From the NCBI GenBank assembly GCA_035760665.1, contig DASTSN010000104.1:14619-78618 (forward strand): 64,000 nt of DNA, given 5' to 3'. Of this stretch, positions 26,011-33,262 are shown piece by piece. The notes under the pieces were generated by a model. The model saw nothing but the letters and a program-made list of their open reading frames with translations, was not told the DNA's origin and did not search any database. Every line of letters begins with the position of its first letter. Position 1 is the first letter of the stretch. A program made the position numbers and the translations under genes. Origin of the DNA: DASTSN01 sp035760665. Its GTDB lineage: Bacteria > Bacteroidota > Bacteroidia > Chitinophagales > Chitinophagaceae.

Positions 26011-26379
26011 ATGGCAACAACAAAGCTGAGTACACAGGATTTTAAAGACAAAATATTTGACTACACAAAAGAAAAGGAATGGAAATTTGCGGGCAGCCGG
26101 CCAGTGATCATTGATTTCTATGCCGACTGGTGCGGCCCCTGCCGCATGGTAGCTCCTGTACTGGAGCAATTGTCGGATGAGTATGCAGGGCGGCTGGATA
26201 TTTATAAAGTAGATACAGAAGTGGAGCAGGAACTGGCTGCTGTATTTGGAATTCGTAGTATTCCTTCATTTCTTTTTATTCCACTGGAAGGTCCACCCTC
26301 GTTGGAGCCCGGCGCCTTTCCCAAACATGTTTTTAAACAAATTATTGACGAACATTTACTGCCAGTTAAAGCAGAATAA
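26011..26379 (+). CDS. Thioredoxin
   Basis: A 122-residue cytoplasmic thioredoxin with the redox motif WCGPC (Cys41 and Cys44) in 'VIIDFYADWCGPCRMVAPVLEQL'. The cis-Pro loop is in 'FGIRSIPSFLFIP', as expected. There is no signal peptide. The N-terminus 'KLSTQDFKDKIFDYTKEKEWKFAGSRP' is slightly longer than in E. coli TrxA, as in many Bacteroidota. It is a single-gene unit with its own terminator at 26402-26428. Confidence 0.95.
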   Translation: MATTKLSTQDFKDKIFDYTKEKEWKFAGSRPVIIDFYADWCGPCRMVAPVLEQLSDEYAGRLDIYKVDTEVEQELAAVFGIRSIPSFLFIPLEGPPSLEPGAFPKHVFKQIIDEHLLPVKAE

Positions 26380-26401
26380 TTCACGTAATCATTTTCATCA
26401 C

Positions 26402-26428
26402 AGCAGTTCATTCCTGAACTGCTTTTTT
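26402..26428 (+). terminator. Terminator after thioredoxin
   Basis: AGCAGTTCA (26402-26410) pairs perfectly with TGAACTGCT (26415-26423), and the T-run extends to 26428. The loop is TTCC. Confidence 0.9.
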
Positions 26429-26465
26429 AATTTACCGAAAGCCTGTTGGGAGCAGGAAACTAAAT

Positions 26466-26495
26466 GAAAAACTCCCCGGCTAAAGAACCAGGGAG
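26466..26495 (-). terminator. Minus-strand terminator after the histidine kinase
   Basis: CTCCC-C-GG (26472-26479) and CC-A-GGGAG (26488-26495) form a stem with one internal mismatch. On the minus strand it is followed by TTTTTC (26466-26471). It lies about 77 bases past the kinase stop, beyond a second hairpin of GGCCTGC and GCAGGCC arms near 26520-26540. Confidence 0.6.
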
Positions 26496-26553
26496 GTACT
26501 AATCGAAAACCAATAACCCGGCCTGCCTTTCTGCAGGCCTGTAACCTTATCCT

Positions 26554-26598
26554 ATGAAACTAAACGTTGATTTAACAAGTATAATTTTTTGTTTGTGA
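26554..26598 (+). pseudogene. 14-codon ORF resembling a truncated SusC/TonB-receptor start
   Basis: An ATG at 26554 opens a 14-residue frame, MKLNVDLTSIIFCL, then stops. It is preceded by a GC-rich hairpin with GGCCTGC and GCAGGCC arms (about 26520-26540). The peptide looks like the beginning of a SusC-type TonB-dependent transducer signal sequence, which in Chitinophagaceae often starts MKL followed by hydrophobic residues. The rest is absent and the convergent kinase gene ends inside it. It may be a remnant left by a deletion. This reading is from memory of family starts, and chance is possible. Confidence 0.3.
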
Positions 26599-28092
26599 TC
26601 CGGATTCGATGTTAGATAATGGAACAAGTATATGCAGTCTCACCCCTTTTCCTTCACCGGTTTTATAAAGACATTTTCCATTAAATACACGAACCCGTTT
26701 TGTCATATTCAGTAAGCCTATACCGTTGGCCTGCTCTTTTTCCATGTCAAATCCTCGTCCATTATCTGTTAGCAGGAGTTCCATACTCGCATCACTGAGC
26801 TTTATGCGTAAGATTACTTCGGTAGCCCCTGAATGTTTCTGGCTGTTCCGGATAAACTCCTGTATAATCCGGTAAAGTTGTATAGAAACGGCTTTAGGCA
26901 GTGGCATTTCTTTGCCGCTCACATCCATCGTATAACGGATTTTATCAAAGCTATTCAGGCGGCACAGCATTGTTTCAATTGTTTTGAGAAAACCCCTCTC
27001 CGCGAGATCAACCGGCATTAATTCGTGGGACAGGTTACGGGTAATGCCTAATGTTTCAAGTGTAAGCTCCCGTAGCGTTGTGTACAGCTGTTTTACCTCT
27101 GTATCTGTTTTTTCATTGCGGTTTTCCAGCGTCGTCAGCAACAGGTGAATAGTAGACAAATTTTGACAAACACCATCATGCAGTTCTGCAGAAATGCGGT
27201 TCCGTTCTTTTTCTTCCGCTTCGGAAATAGCATTGAATATTTTTTGCTCGATTTGCTTTGTTTCCGTAATATCCTGGATGATAAATAACAGGAAAGGTTG
27301 CAGTCCGGCCTGGTTTACTTTTTTTATCGTCATCTTGTACCAGGCGGCTGCTTTTTTCAGCCCGCTGCCCCTTGCTTCCAGGTGGGCAATTCCCCCTTCG
27401 CTGATCACCTGGACGGTTTTTTGTAAGATGACTTCCTGAAATTCAGCATCAAAAAGATTGGTAATTTTTTCGCCGGCCAGCCCGTCAATTTTTTTATTAA
27501 TGTATTCAACTGTCATGGACAGGTTTGTCTTCAGGATCAGGACCGGGGCGGCTTCCATGATTGAGCGTAGCTCTTTCCCGCGGTTAATATTTTCTGCCTG
27601 TTTTTCTTTAATAGGGGTGATATCCTGGGTTGTGCCAAAAATCAGGTCATGGTGCCCGGTTTTACGATGCCCGGAAAATATTGTTTTCAGCACTTTTGTT
27701 TTCCCGGATGGCGTCGTTAAGCGAAAAGTGACGGGATGATAATTTCCATTGATAGCATCGGTGAAAGACAGCTGTAACAGCTCATAATCGTCTTTGGAAA
27801 AATGCTCACAAAGCCGGCCCGAAAGGATTGGCTCAAAACATTCCGCCGTTTCAAAAATATTCTGTAACTCCTGGCTGCATTCCAGTTGCCGCGTCCGGCG
27901 GTTTAGAACGAAGTACCCAAGCCTGGCGGCTTCAGCTGCACATCTCAGCAAATCATTGCGTTGTTGCAACAGTTCTAAAGAGGGATGCAGCGTATCGCCA
28001 TTCCGTTTATGAAGAAGGCTTACAGGAATCGGAATCGTTCGATCAGTAATCGTTTTTACACAGACTACTCCCGGACTGCTGTCTTTGCGCAT
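26572..28092 (-). CDS. PAS-domain sensor histidine kinase (NarL-partner type)
   Basis: A 506-residue kinase without obvious membrane helices, so likely cytoplasmic. After an N-terminal extension come two PAS domains (about residues 48-165 and 170-285; 'HDLIFGTTQDITPIKEKQ' and 'FLLFIIQDITETKQ' are PAS ends). A HisKA_3 dimerisation domain follows with the phosphorylated His in 'ISAELHDGVCQNLST', then an HATPase with 'EFIRNSQKHSGATEV' (N box) and 'DNGRGFDMEKEQANGIGLLNM' (G1). Such kinases pair with LuxR/NarL-type response regulators. None is adjacent, so this one is an orphan. The signal is unknown. Confidence 0.9.
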   Translation of the reverse strand: MRKDSSPGVVCVKTITDRTIPIPVSLLHKRNGDTLHPSLELLQQRNDLLRCAAEAARLGYFVLNRRTRQLECSQELQNIFETAECFEPILSGRLCEHFSKDDYELLQLSFTDAINGNYHPVTFRLTTPSGKTKVLKTIFSGHRKTGHHDLIFGTTQDITPIKEKQAENINRGKELRSIMEAAPVLILKTNLSMTVEYINKKIDGLAGEKITNLFDAEFQEVILQKTVQVISEGGIAHLEARGSGLKKAAAWYKMTIKKVNQAGLQPFLLFIIQDITETKQIEQKIFNAISEAEEKERNRISAELHDGVCQNLSTIHLLLTTLENRNEKTDTEVKQLYTTLRELTLETLGITRNLSHELMPVDLAERGFLKTIETMLCRLNSFDKIRYTMDVSGKEMPLPKAVSIQLYRIIQEFIRNSQKHSGATEVILRIKLSDASMELLLTDNGRGFDMEKEQANGIGLLNMTKRVRVFNGKCLYKTGEGKGVRLHILVPLSNIESGSQTKNYTC

Positions 28093-28455
28093 TTCAAAGG
28101 GTTTGTTTCAACGGATACAGAGGATAAGGAAAATGTTAATTGGTTCTCTGGCTGGTTGCAAAATAAATTGTCTGCTCAGGAAATGCAATAATGGTTTTCA
28201 CTAAAGTTCTGATTACGTGTGAGCAAGACGGTTATGAAAAAATGAAAATTGGAATGGTACTAACTATGGGCTGCGGAATAACGCCTCCCCCCAAACCACC
28301 TGTGAAGGACATACGAAAACTTGTTTTTAGCAGCCTCCTTGAGAAATTGATTTATATCAATTATTTATTTTTCTCTTTATAAGAGTATATACTTATTTCT
28401 GGTTCCTTGGAGTCTTTGTTTGGCTTGTTTTTTGATATTTCTAAGACATTAATCC
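28093..28455. other. Gene-free AT-rich stretch before the 79-residue gene
   Basis: No convincing gene. An ATG at 28241 opens a 46-residue frame beginning MKIGMVLTMGCGITPPP, which superficially looks like a lipoprotein start but then turns into AT-rich codons; I do not call it. A perfect inverted repeat AATTGAT/ATCAATT (28345-28362) followed by a T-rich run could end such a transcript. The kinase promoter must lie at the left end. Confidence 0.4.
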
Positions 28456-28695
28456 ATGAATATGACACCGGAAGAATTCAATAACCTCGGAACGACAATA
28501 CAGGCAGAAGCAATTTGGGAGCTTGGTACACCTATCGGCGAACGTGACCAGCAAACTTTACGCTATGTGCTTTACAAACTCGAAGATTTTGTGGTGGAGG
28601 TTTGTTTTCACAAGGTGCATAATTTTATCCTCCATATTCGCGGAATGCAAGGTGCAGAAGTGCTACAGCCTGCCAGCATCCTCCAAGCCTGCTGA
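28456..28695 (+). CDS. Small protein of unknown function
   Basis: A 79-residue soluble protein starting MNMTPEEFNNLGTTIQAEAIW. The pattern 'AEAIWELGTPIGER...YVLYKLEDFVVEVCFH' is like a family of small Bacteroidota proteins in which a short helix (often 'qa..lw..G..l..R') is followed by 'v.LY.l.dFyVEv.y'. This supports it being a real gene. Function is unknown. It lies between the orphan kinase and the convergent RNA ligase-like gene, whose 3' end is about 100 bases away. Confidence 0.6.
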   Translation: MNMTPEEFNNLGTTIQAEAIWELGTPIGERDQQTLRYVLYKLEDFVVEVCFHKVHNFILHIRGMQGAEVLQPASILQAC

Positions 28696-28793
28696 TATTT
28701 TTTTCAAGCCGGCCTTTTTCCAAACGAAGATTACTATAATAGCGTTCTCCAAAGCGCCTTCCTCCGTTCAGGCCATATATGCTTGCTTTATGG

Positions 28794-29345
28794 TTATTTA
28801 AGTGTAAAAGACTGGTATGGGATCCAAACATTTCCAGTATGGTGCAGCAGCCAGATCTCAGTTACTGAAAATGTTTCGTAGTACGTTCTTTTGGAAAACT
28901 CAAGCCAGGCTTTTTTAAAGTTGTCCATACTCAAATCCCGGTAGGCAACTGTCATGTGCGGGTGAAATGGTCGTGTGATTGCAGCCCGAAAAAAACCGGT
29001 TTTTTGCAAAAAATCCATTAGGCCCTGATACAGTTTTTGCAGAAAAAGATTCTCATCCGGCTGTATGAAAATTACCGGGTTCTGTTTATTCGCAAAACAG
29101 CCAAAATTCCGCAACGCTATTTCGAAAGAATCAAACTTATTGAAAAATGTATTTAATGCAGTTGACAATGGAGCTTCGTTTTTAAAAAGCATTTGAAAAG
29201 GTTCTTTCAGTGTGATGTGCGGGGGGACTTTTAATGCATGCCTGCTTTGAAACCGCCCGGCGAACTCCTGCTTGATAGCCGTTACCTCCTGCATGATTTG
29301 TGGCGGCGGTAAAATGGCGATAAAGTATAAACCGGTCTGTTCCAT
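28794..29345 (-). CDS. 2'-5' RNA ligase family protein (2H phosphoesterase)
   Basis: A 183-residue protein with the two HxT-type motifs of the 2H phosphoesterase superfamily: 'VPPHITLKEPF' in the N-terminal lobe and 'FHPHMTVAYRD' in the C-terminal lobe. Members act on RNA 2',3'-cyclic phosphates or 2'-5' links; the true substrate in bacteria is usually uncertain. I start at ATG 29345 (MEQTGLYFIAILPP) because the first strand of the fold begins there. A TTG 14 codons upstream is less likely. It follows the first 27-residue peptide gene on the same strand, but a strong terminator stands between them. Confidence 0.85.
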   Translation of the reverse strand: MEQTGLYFIAILPPPQIMQEVTAIKQEFAGRFQSRHALKVPPHITLKEPFQMLFKNEAPLSTALNTFFNKFDSFEIALRNFGCFANKQNPVIFIQPDENLFLQKLYQGLMDFLQKTGFFRAAITRPFHPHMTVAYRDLSMDNFKKAWLEFSKRTYYETFSVTEIWLLHHTGNVWIPYQSFTLK

Positions 29346-29414
29346 TATGTATGCTGTAGCAATAGCCACATCCTTAAAAATAATCAATAACTATGTGCAC
29401 CGAAAGTGATAAAT

Positions 29415-29440
29415 AAAAAAAGTCACGCAAAAAGCGTGAC
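29415..29440 (-). terminator. Terminator of peptide gene 1
   Basis: GTCACGC (29422-29428) and GCGTGAC (29434-29440) pair perfectly around five A (five T on the minus strand). A seven-T run follows on the minus strand. It is 36 bases after the stop codon of the peptide gene. Confidence 0.9.
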
Positions 29441-29476
29441 GTTAACAAGTTTCCCAGCCTGCTAAAACAGAAATTA

Positions 29477-29560
29477 TTAAGCTGCCTGTTTTTTACCTTT
29501 TGTGGTTTCACCGGTCAATACTGTAATTAACAGCTGCGTAGTGATGTATTTACCTTTCAT
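29477..29560 (-). CDS. 27-residue peptide gene 1 of a duplicated pair
   Basis: A 28-codon frame (ATG at 29560, TAA at 29477-29479) encodes a peptide that begins MKGKYITTQLLITVL and ends with a Lys-rich tail (TKGKK) and Gln-Ala-Ala. It is nearly identical to the peptide at 29794-29877. The two frames differ at 7 of 84 bases: four are synonymous third positions, one swaps TAA for TGA, and only two change a residue (T16A, Q25L). That pattern indicates selection on the peptide. It has its own ECF-type promoter about 80 bases upstream and a strong terminator. The short hydrophobic core with basic ends could be membrane-active, a signal or a protein-binding peptide. Family and function are unknown to me. 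Confidence 0.7.
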   Translation of the reverse strand: MKGKYITTQLLITVLTGETTKGKKQAA

Positions 29561-29639
29561 GATAATTATGTTTTAATGGTTTTAGATTTAATTTTAGTGA
29601 GTTGCTTTGTCTTATCATTATTTCTTAACTGCAACTGTA

Positions 29640-29670
29640 AATAAGACGCAGCATGTAAAAAGAGGTTACA
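29640..29670 (-). promoter_or_regulatory. ECF-type promoter of peptide gene 1
   Basis: On the minus strand TGTAAC (29665-29670), exactly 16 bases, then CGTCTTATT (29640-29648). It matches the element before the second peptide gene and, except for one or two bases, the one before the ECF sigma gene at 20.2 kb. It is framed by an inverted repeat (29631-29640 and 29666-29676, with one extra G in the second arm). Confidence 0.65.
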
Positions 29671-29730
29671 GGTTGCCGGAACTATTTTTATCAGCCGTCG
29701 TTTTAAAAAGGCTATTTTAACATCTTTAAC

Positions 29731-29763
29731 AAAAACAAAAAAGTCATGCGGTAACATGACTTT
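29731..29763 (-). terminator. Terminator of peptide gene 2
   Basis: AAAGTCATG (29740-29748) pairs with CATGACTTT (29755-29763), loop of six. On the minus strand the T-rich run extends through 29731. Its sequence differs from the first copy's terminator although the arrangement is the same. Confidence 0.85.
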
Positions 29764-29793
29764 CAATGATTTTTGGTCCGGCAGTAAGAATTG

Positions 29794-29877
29794 TCAGGCG
29801 GCCAGTTTTTTACCTTTTGTGGTTTCACCGGCCAACACTGTAATTAACAGCTGCGTGGTGATGTATTTACCTTTCAT
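29794..29877 (-). CDS. 27-residue peptide gene 2 of a duplicated pair
   Basis: A 28-codon frame (ATG at 29877, TGA at 29794-29796), paralogue of the frame 317 bases away. The peptide keeps the start MKGKYITTQLLITVL, has Ala instead of Thr at residue 16 and Leu instead of Gln at residue 25. The leader of about 65 bases between promoter and ATG shares little with copy 1 apart from AAACCATTAAAA near the start codon, while the coding part is 92 percent identical. So the coding part is what is conserved. As elsewhere in this genome there is no Shine-Dalgarno site. It lies divergently from yccF. Function unknown. Confidence 0.7.
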   Translation of the reverse strand: MKGKYITTQLLITVLAGETTKGKKLAA

Positions 29878-29947
29878 AAAATTATTTTTAATGGTTTATA
29901 AATTTTGCGTTTGTAACTGATCTGCATTCTTTTCAATCGCAACTGTA

Positions 29948-29978
29948 AATAGGACGCATTTCACAACAAGAGGTTACA
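29948..29978 (-). promoter_or_regulatory. ECF-type promoter of peptide gene 2
   Basis: On the minus strand TGTAAC (29973-29978), exactly 16 bases, then CGTCCTATT (29948-29956). A perfect 10-base inverted repeat, GCAACTGTAA (29939-29948) and TTACAGTTGC (29974-29983), has one arm over the -35 and the other near the expected transcription start. A repressor or activator could bind there, or it may be incidental to the promoter sequence. Confidence 0.65.
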
Positions 29979-30073
29979 GTTGCTGTGATAATTTTTTTCT
30001 TTTATTGCTGCCTGCAAAAAAGTTTAGGGATGAGCGGCATAGTTGTATCATTTCCGGACAGTAACTTTAGTTT

Positions 30074-30448
30074 ATGAACTTATTCGGTAATCTTATCTGG
30101 TTTGTTTTTGGAGGCTTTTTAGCAGCGCTTGGGTATTTTATCGGAGGCCTTGTTTTGTGCATAACGATTGTTGGCATTCCCTGGGGCTTACAATGTTTTA
30201 AACTTGCCGGACTGGTATTATGGCCTTTCGGAAAAAAAGTAATCAGTGACAGCAGTAACATGGGTTGCCTGGGTACTGTCTGTAATATTATCTGGATAAT
30301 ATGCGGCGGTTTTTACACAGCTGTTGTGCATGTGGTGATGGGCTTGCTGCTGTACATAACGATTATTGGCATCCCCTGGGGCCGCCAGCATTTTAAACTG
30401 ATTGAAATTTCACTGATGCCCTTTGGTAAACGGATTGTTGCAGAATAA
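30074..30448 (+). CDS. yccF: YccF domain-containing inner-membrane protein
   Basis: A 124-residue protein containing two YccF repeats. The first is 'GNLIWFVFGGFLAALGYFIGGLVLCITIVGIPWGLQCFKLAGLVLWPFGKKV' (residues 4-55) and the second 'CNIIWIICGGFYTAVVHVVMGLLLYITIIGIPWGRQHFKLIEISLMPFGKRI'. The 'T.iGIPWG.Q.FKL....l.PFGk' signature is unmistakable. It has four hydrophobic helices. The molecular role of YccF is not established. It is divergent from the second peptide gene; its last bases lie about 80 bases before the M1 peptidase start. Confidence 0.93.
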   Translation: MNLFGNLIWFVFGGFLAALGYFIGGLVLCITIVGIPWGLQCFKLAGLVLWPFGKKVISDSSNMGCLGTVCNIIWIICGGFYTAVVHVVMGLLLYITIIGIPWGRQHFKLIEISLMPFGKRIVAE

Positions 30449-30527
30449 TGAAAATAGGGCAACAAAACTTCCTGCCAACCTCGTGTATAGCATGACAGAT
30501 TTTGGTACATTTAGCAAAATCTTTCCC

Positions 30528-32117
30528 ATGCGTAATCTCCTCGTTCTTTTTGCTATGCTGAGTTGCCTGGCCGGCTGGTCGCAACTCCCAACATACGGCG
30601 GGAAACTGAAACCCGAACAGGCTATTATGGATATCCGGCATTATACCATTTCCCTGGCAGTGGATATACCGGCAAAAAGTATTGCGGGGTATACAATTAT
30701 AGATCTTATAACCAGTGAGCCTACGCAAAAGCTTTTATTTGATCTGATGGATGATTATACCGTGTCGGGTGTATGGGTGAATGGGAAAACAGCTTCCTTT
30801 GATCACAAAAATCATTACCTGGTCGTCAATGCAGCTGAGATGTTGCCGGCCGGCAAACTGTCGGTGAAAGTACAATATAGTGGTAAGCCGCACGTGGCGG
30901 TTCGTCCGCCGTGGGAGGATGGCTTCACCTGGACAACTGATTCGCTTGGTCATCCATGGGTCGCTATAACGGCAGAAGGAACTGGCGGTAAAATCTATTT
31001 TCCCTGCAAAGATCATCCGTCTGATGAACCTGACGAAGGCGTGGATATGTATATTACTGTCCCCAACAACCTGGTGGTAGCCGGTCCGGGATTGCTACAA
31101 AAAGTGACTAAAAAAAGTGGTAAAGCCACCTACCATTGGAAAACAAATTATACAATAAATAATTACAGCATTGTTTTCAATATAGGCGATTACCGGTTGG
31201 TTAGTAAAACTTATACAACCATTGCTGGTAATAATGTGCCCATGGATTTTTATGTATTAAAATACCATGCCGGTAAAGCACTGCATCATCTTGCTTTACT
31301 GGCGGAGATGACCAGGGTAAAAGAAAAATATTTTGGTGAATACCCCTGGGTAAAGGAAAAGATCGGTATTGTAGAGACACCGCACCTGGGAATGGAGCAC
31401 CAGACGATGAATGCATACGGTAATCATTTTAATTATACGTCGGTAGGAGGCCAGGATTTTGACTGGCTGATGAACCATGAATTTGGCCATGAGTGGTGGG
31501 GCAATAAAGTGACGGCAAAAGACTGGGCTGATTATTGGATTCACGAAGGAATTGATAGCTATGGCGATGCATTGTACCTGAAAGAAAAAGAAGGTGAACA
31601 ATCTTATATAGATCATTTTAAGCAAAGTGTCTTCGGCATCAGTAATGAAAAACCCATCGTTCAGGGAAAAGATATTGATGAGGAAACGGCCTATATTGGA
31701 GATATTTACAGCAAAGGGGCTTTTTTTATGCACACACTCAGATACGTGATTGGTGACAGTGTTTTCTTCCCGGCGTTAAAACAACTGTCTACTGATCCTG
31801 CCTATACGTATGATCACTTGATAAATACAGATGATGTTGAAGCCCTGTTCAGCAAAAAATCAGGGATGGATGTAAAGCCCTTGTTTGATTTTTACCTGCG
31901 AACCACGCAAAAACTGGATATTCATATTCGTGAGATCAACCCCGGGCAGTATAAAATCTGGCTTGGTAATATTGATATCTCCCTGCCAGTCAGTTTTGTA
32001 ACCGACAAGGGCGCCCAGCAGGTGATGCTCAATAAAAACGGGGTTATTGTTCTCAGTAAGGAAACCCCGTTGGTGGATCCTGACCAGTATTACCTTAAAC
32101 GGGTGATTATAGAATAA
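30528..32117 (+). CDS. M1 family metallopeptidase (aminopeptidase N-like), exported
   Basis: A zinc aminopeptidase of 529 residues. The start at ATG 30528 gives a clean signal peptide (MRNLLVLFAMLSCLAGWSQ). The zinc motif is 'MNHEFGHEWWGNKVTAKDWADYWIHEGI', that is HExxH plus the distal Glu. The exopeptidase motif is 'LGMEHQTMNAYG' in place of GAMEN. The protein is shorter than E. coli PepN because the C-terminal helical domain is lacking, which is common for Bacteroidota M1 peptidases. It should trim peptides in the periplasm or outside. A bidirectional terminator follows. Confidence 0.93.
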   Translation: MRNLLVLFAMLSCLAGWSQLPTYGGKLKPEQAIMDIRHYTISLAVDIPAKSIAGYTIIDLITSEPTQKLLFDLMDDYTVSGVWVNGKTASFDHKNHYLVVNAAEMLPAGKLSVKVQYSGKPHVAVRPPWEDGFTWTTDSLGHPWVAITAEGTGGKIYFPCKDHPSDEPDEGVDMYITVPNNLVVAGPGLLQKVTKKSGKATYHWKTNYTINNYSIVFNIGDYRLVSKTYTTIAGNNVPMDFYVLKYHAGKALHHLALLAEMTRVKEKYFGEYPWVKEKIGIVETPHLGMEHQTMNAYGNHFNYTSVGGQDFDWLMNHEFGHEWWGNKVTAKDWADYWIHEGIDSYGDALYLKEKEGEQSYIDHFKQSVFGISNEKPIVQGKDIDEETAYIGDIYSKGAFFMHTLRYVIGDSVFFPALKQLSTDPAYTYDHLINTDDVEALFSKKSGMDVKPLFDFYLRTTQKLDIHIREINPGQYKIWLGNIDISLPVSFVTDKGAQQVMLNKNGVIVLSKETPLVDPDQYYLKRVIIE

Positions 32118-32147
32118 ACCAGATTTTTTAAAACCTGTATAAAAATC

Positions 32148-32174
32148 AAAGGCTGGTCGCATCGCCAGCCTTTT
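32148..32174. terminator. Bidirectional terminator between M1 peptidase and dehydrogenase genes
   Basis: GGCTGG (32151-32156) and CCAGCC (32165-32170), with flanking AAA and TTTT, extend to a nine-base stem. It serves the two convergent genes on either side. Confidence 0.85.
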
Positions 32175-32194
32175 ACCAATATGGTACTAAAGCA

Positions 32195-33061
32195 TTATTT
32201 GAGGGCCAGTGCGATGGCTGTCCAGTCGTGCTCACCCAGCCCTTTTTCAATACACTGATCCAGCTGTTTTTTTAGTGTTTCTCCCACTGGCATTTTGGCG
32301 CCGGCTGCCGCGGCTTGCTGCAGTACAAGGTTTACATCTTTTAGTCCGAGCCGCAGGTAAAAAGCAGGAGGCTGGTAAGTTTCTTTCAGCAGCAAGTTGC
32401 CATAGTTAATATAGACGGGTGCATTAAACAAGGTTTGCGTGATCATGTTCATCCATTGCTGGCTATTAATACCACTGTTTTTCGCAAGATTTATACCCTC
32501 TGCCATTGCTTCAATAGCAGCAATAATCAGGTAGTTATTACACAGTTTTGCAACATTGGCGGCAGTTATCTCTTCGCCAAATTCCCAGATACCTGCAGCG
32601 CCGCAATGCGATAAACAGGGTTTTATTGTTGCCACAGCGGCAGCATTGCCGGAGACCAGAAAATGTAATTTTCGTGTTGCAGCAGCCTCTGGCCTGCCCA
32701 TAACCGGGGCCGCTACATACTGCTGGCCTGCAGCTGCATGAACAGCTGCAAGCTGCGCGGCTGTCGCCGGTAATATTGTGCTCATAGAGACATGTATGCC
32801 GCCGGTTTTTAAATTAGCTGCAATCCCTTCTTCATGCAGTGTAATATGATTCAGCGCAGCATCATCTGATACTATGGAAAAAACAATGTCGCACTGGATG
32901 GCCAGTTCCCTAACCGTACTGCATCCAGTAGCGCCTTTTTCCACCAATGCTTCGGTTTTTGATGCTGTTCTGTTATACACATACAAGTGTCCTTCCTGCT
33001 CCAGCAGGTTCAATGCAATGGGAGTACCCAGGTTTCCCAGGCCAATAAATCCAATTTTCAT
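32195..33061 (-). CDS. NAD(P)-dependent beta-hydroxyacid dehydrogenase
   Basis: A 288-residue member of the 3-hydroxyisobutyrate/6-phosphogluconate dehydrogenase-like family. The Rossmann motif 'MKIGFIGLGNLGTPIALNLLEQEGHLYVYNRT' is at the N-terminus. The substrate-binding 'VSMSTILPATAAQLA' and the catalytic Lys region 'AANVAKLCNNYLIIA' (Lys and Asn of the N-K-N type) are present. 'GLKDVNLVLQQAA' is the usual C-terminal block. The cofactor loop 'YNRT' favours NADP over NAD. The substrate is a beta-hydroxyacid or semialdehyde, not identified. Its start is about 200 bases from the divergent FUSC gene. Confidence 0.9.
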   Translation of the reverse strand: MKIGFIGLGNLGTPIALNLLEQEGHLYVYNRTASKTEALVEKGATGCSTVRELAIQCDIVFSIVSDDAALNHITLHEEGIAANLKTGGIHVSMSTILPATAAQLAAVHAAAGQQYVAAPVMGRPEAAATRKLHFLVSGNAAAVATIKPCLSHCGAAGIWEFGEEITAANVAKLCNNYLIIAAIEAMAEGINLAKNSGINSQQWMNMITQTLFNAPVYINYGNLLLKETYQPPAFYLRLGLKDVNLVLQQAAAAGAKMPVGETLKKQLDQCIEKGLGEHDWTAIALALK

Positions 33062-33262
33062 ACTTTTTTATTTTTAAAAAAACAGATGCTGTGGTTTGTT
33101 TGCTGTATAAAGGTACACGGAACGCGGGTTGATGCCAGCATTGCAGCCCCGATTCTTTTAATAACCAAAATGTACAGGTATAACAAATTGAAGAAATGTT
33201 ATGTGACGGTTTGCTACTATTTTTATGTTGAGGACCACTTTGTAAGCGTTGAATACTGCCGG

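Noticed and set aside
28241..28382. 46-residue frame starting MKIGMVLTMGCGITPPP
   Set aside because: Looks briefly like a lipoprotein, but the rest is AT-driven and there is no family resemblance or clear promoter.
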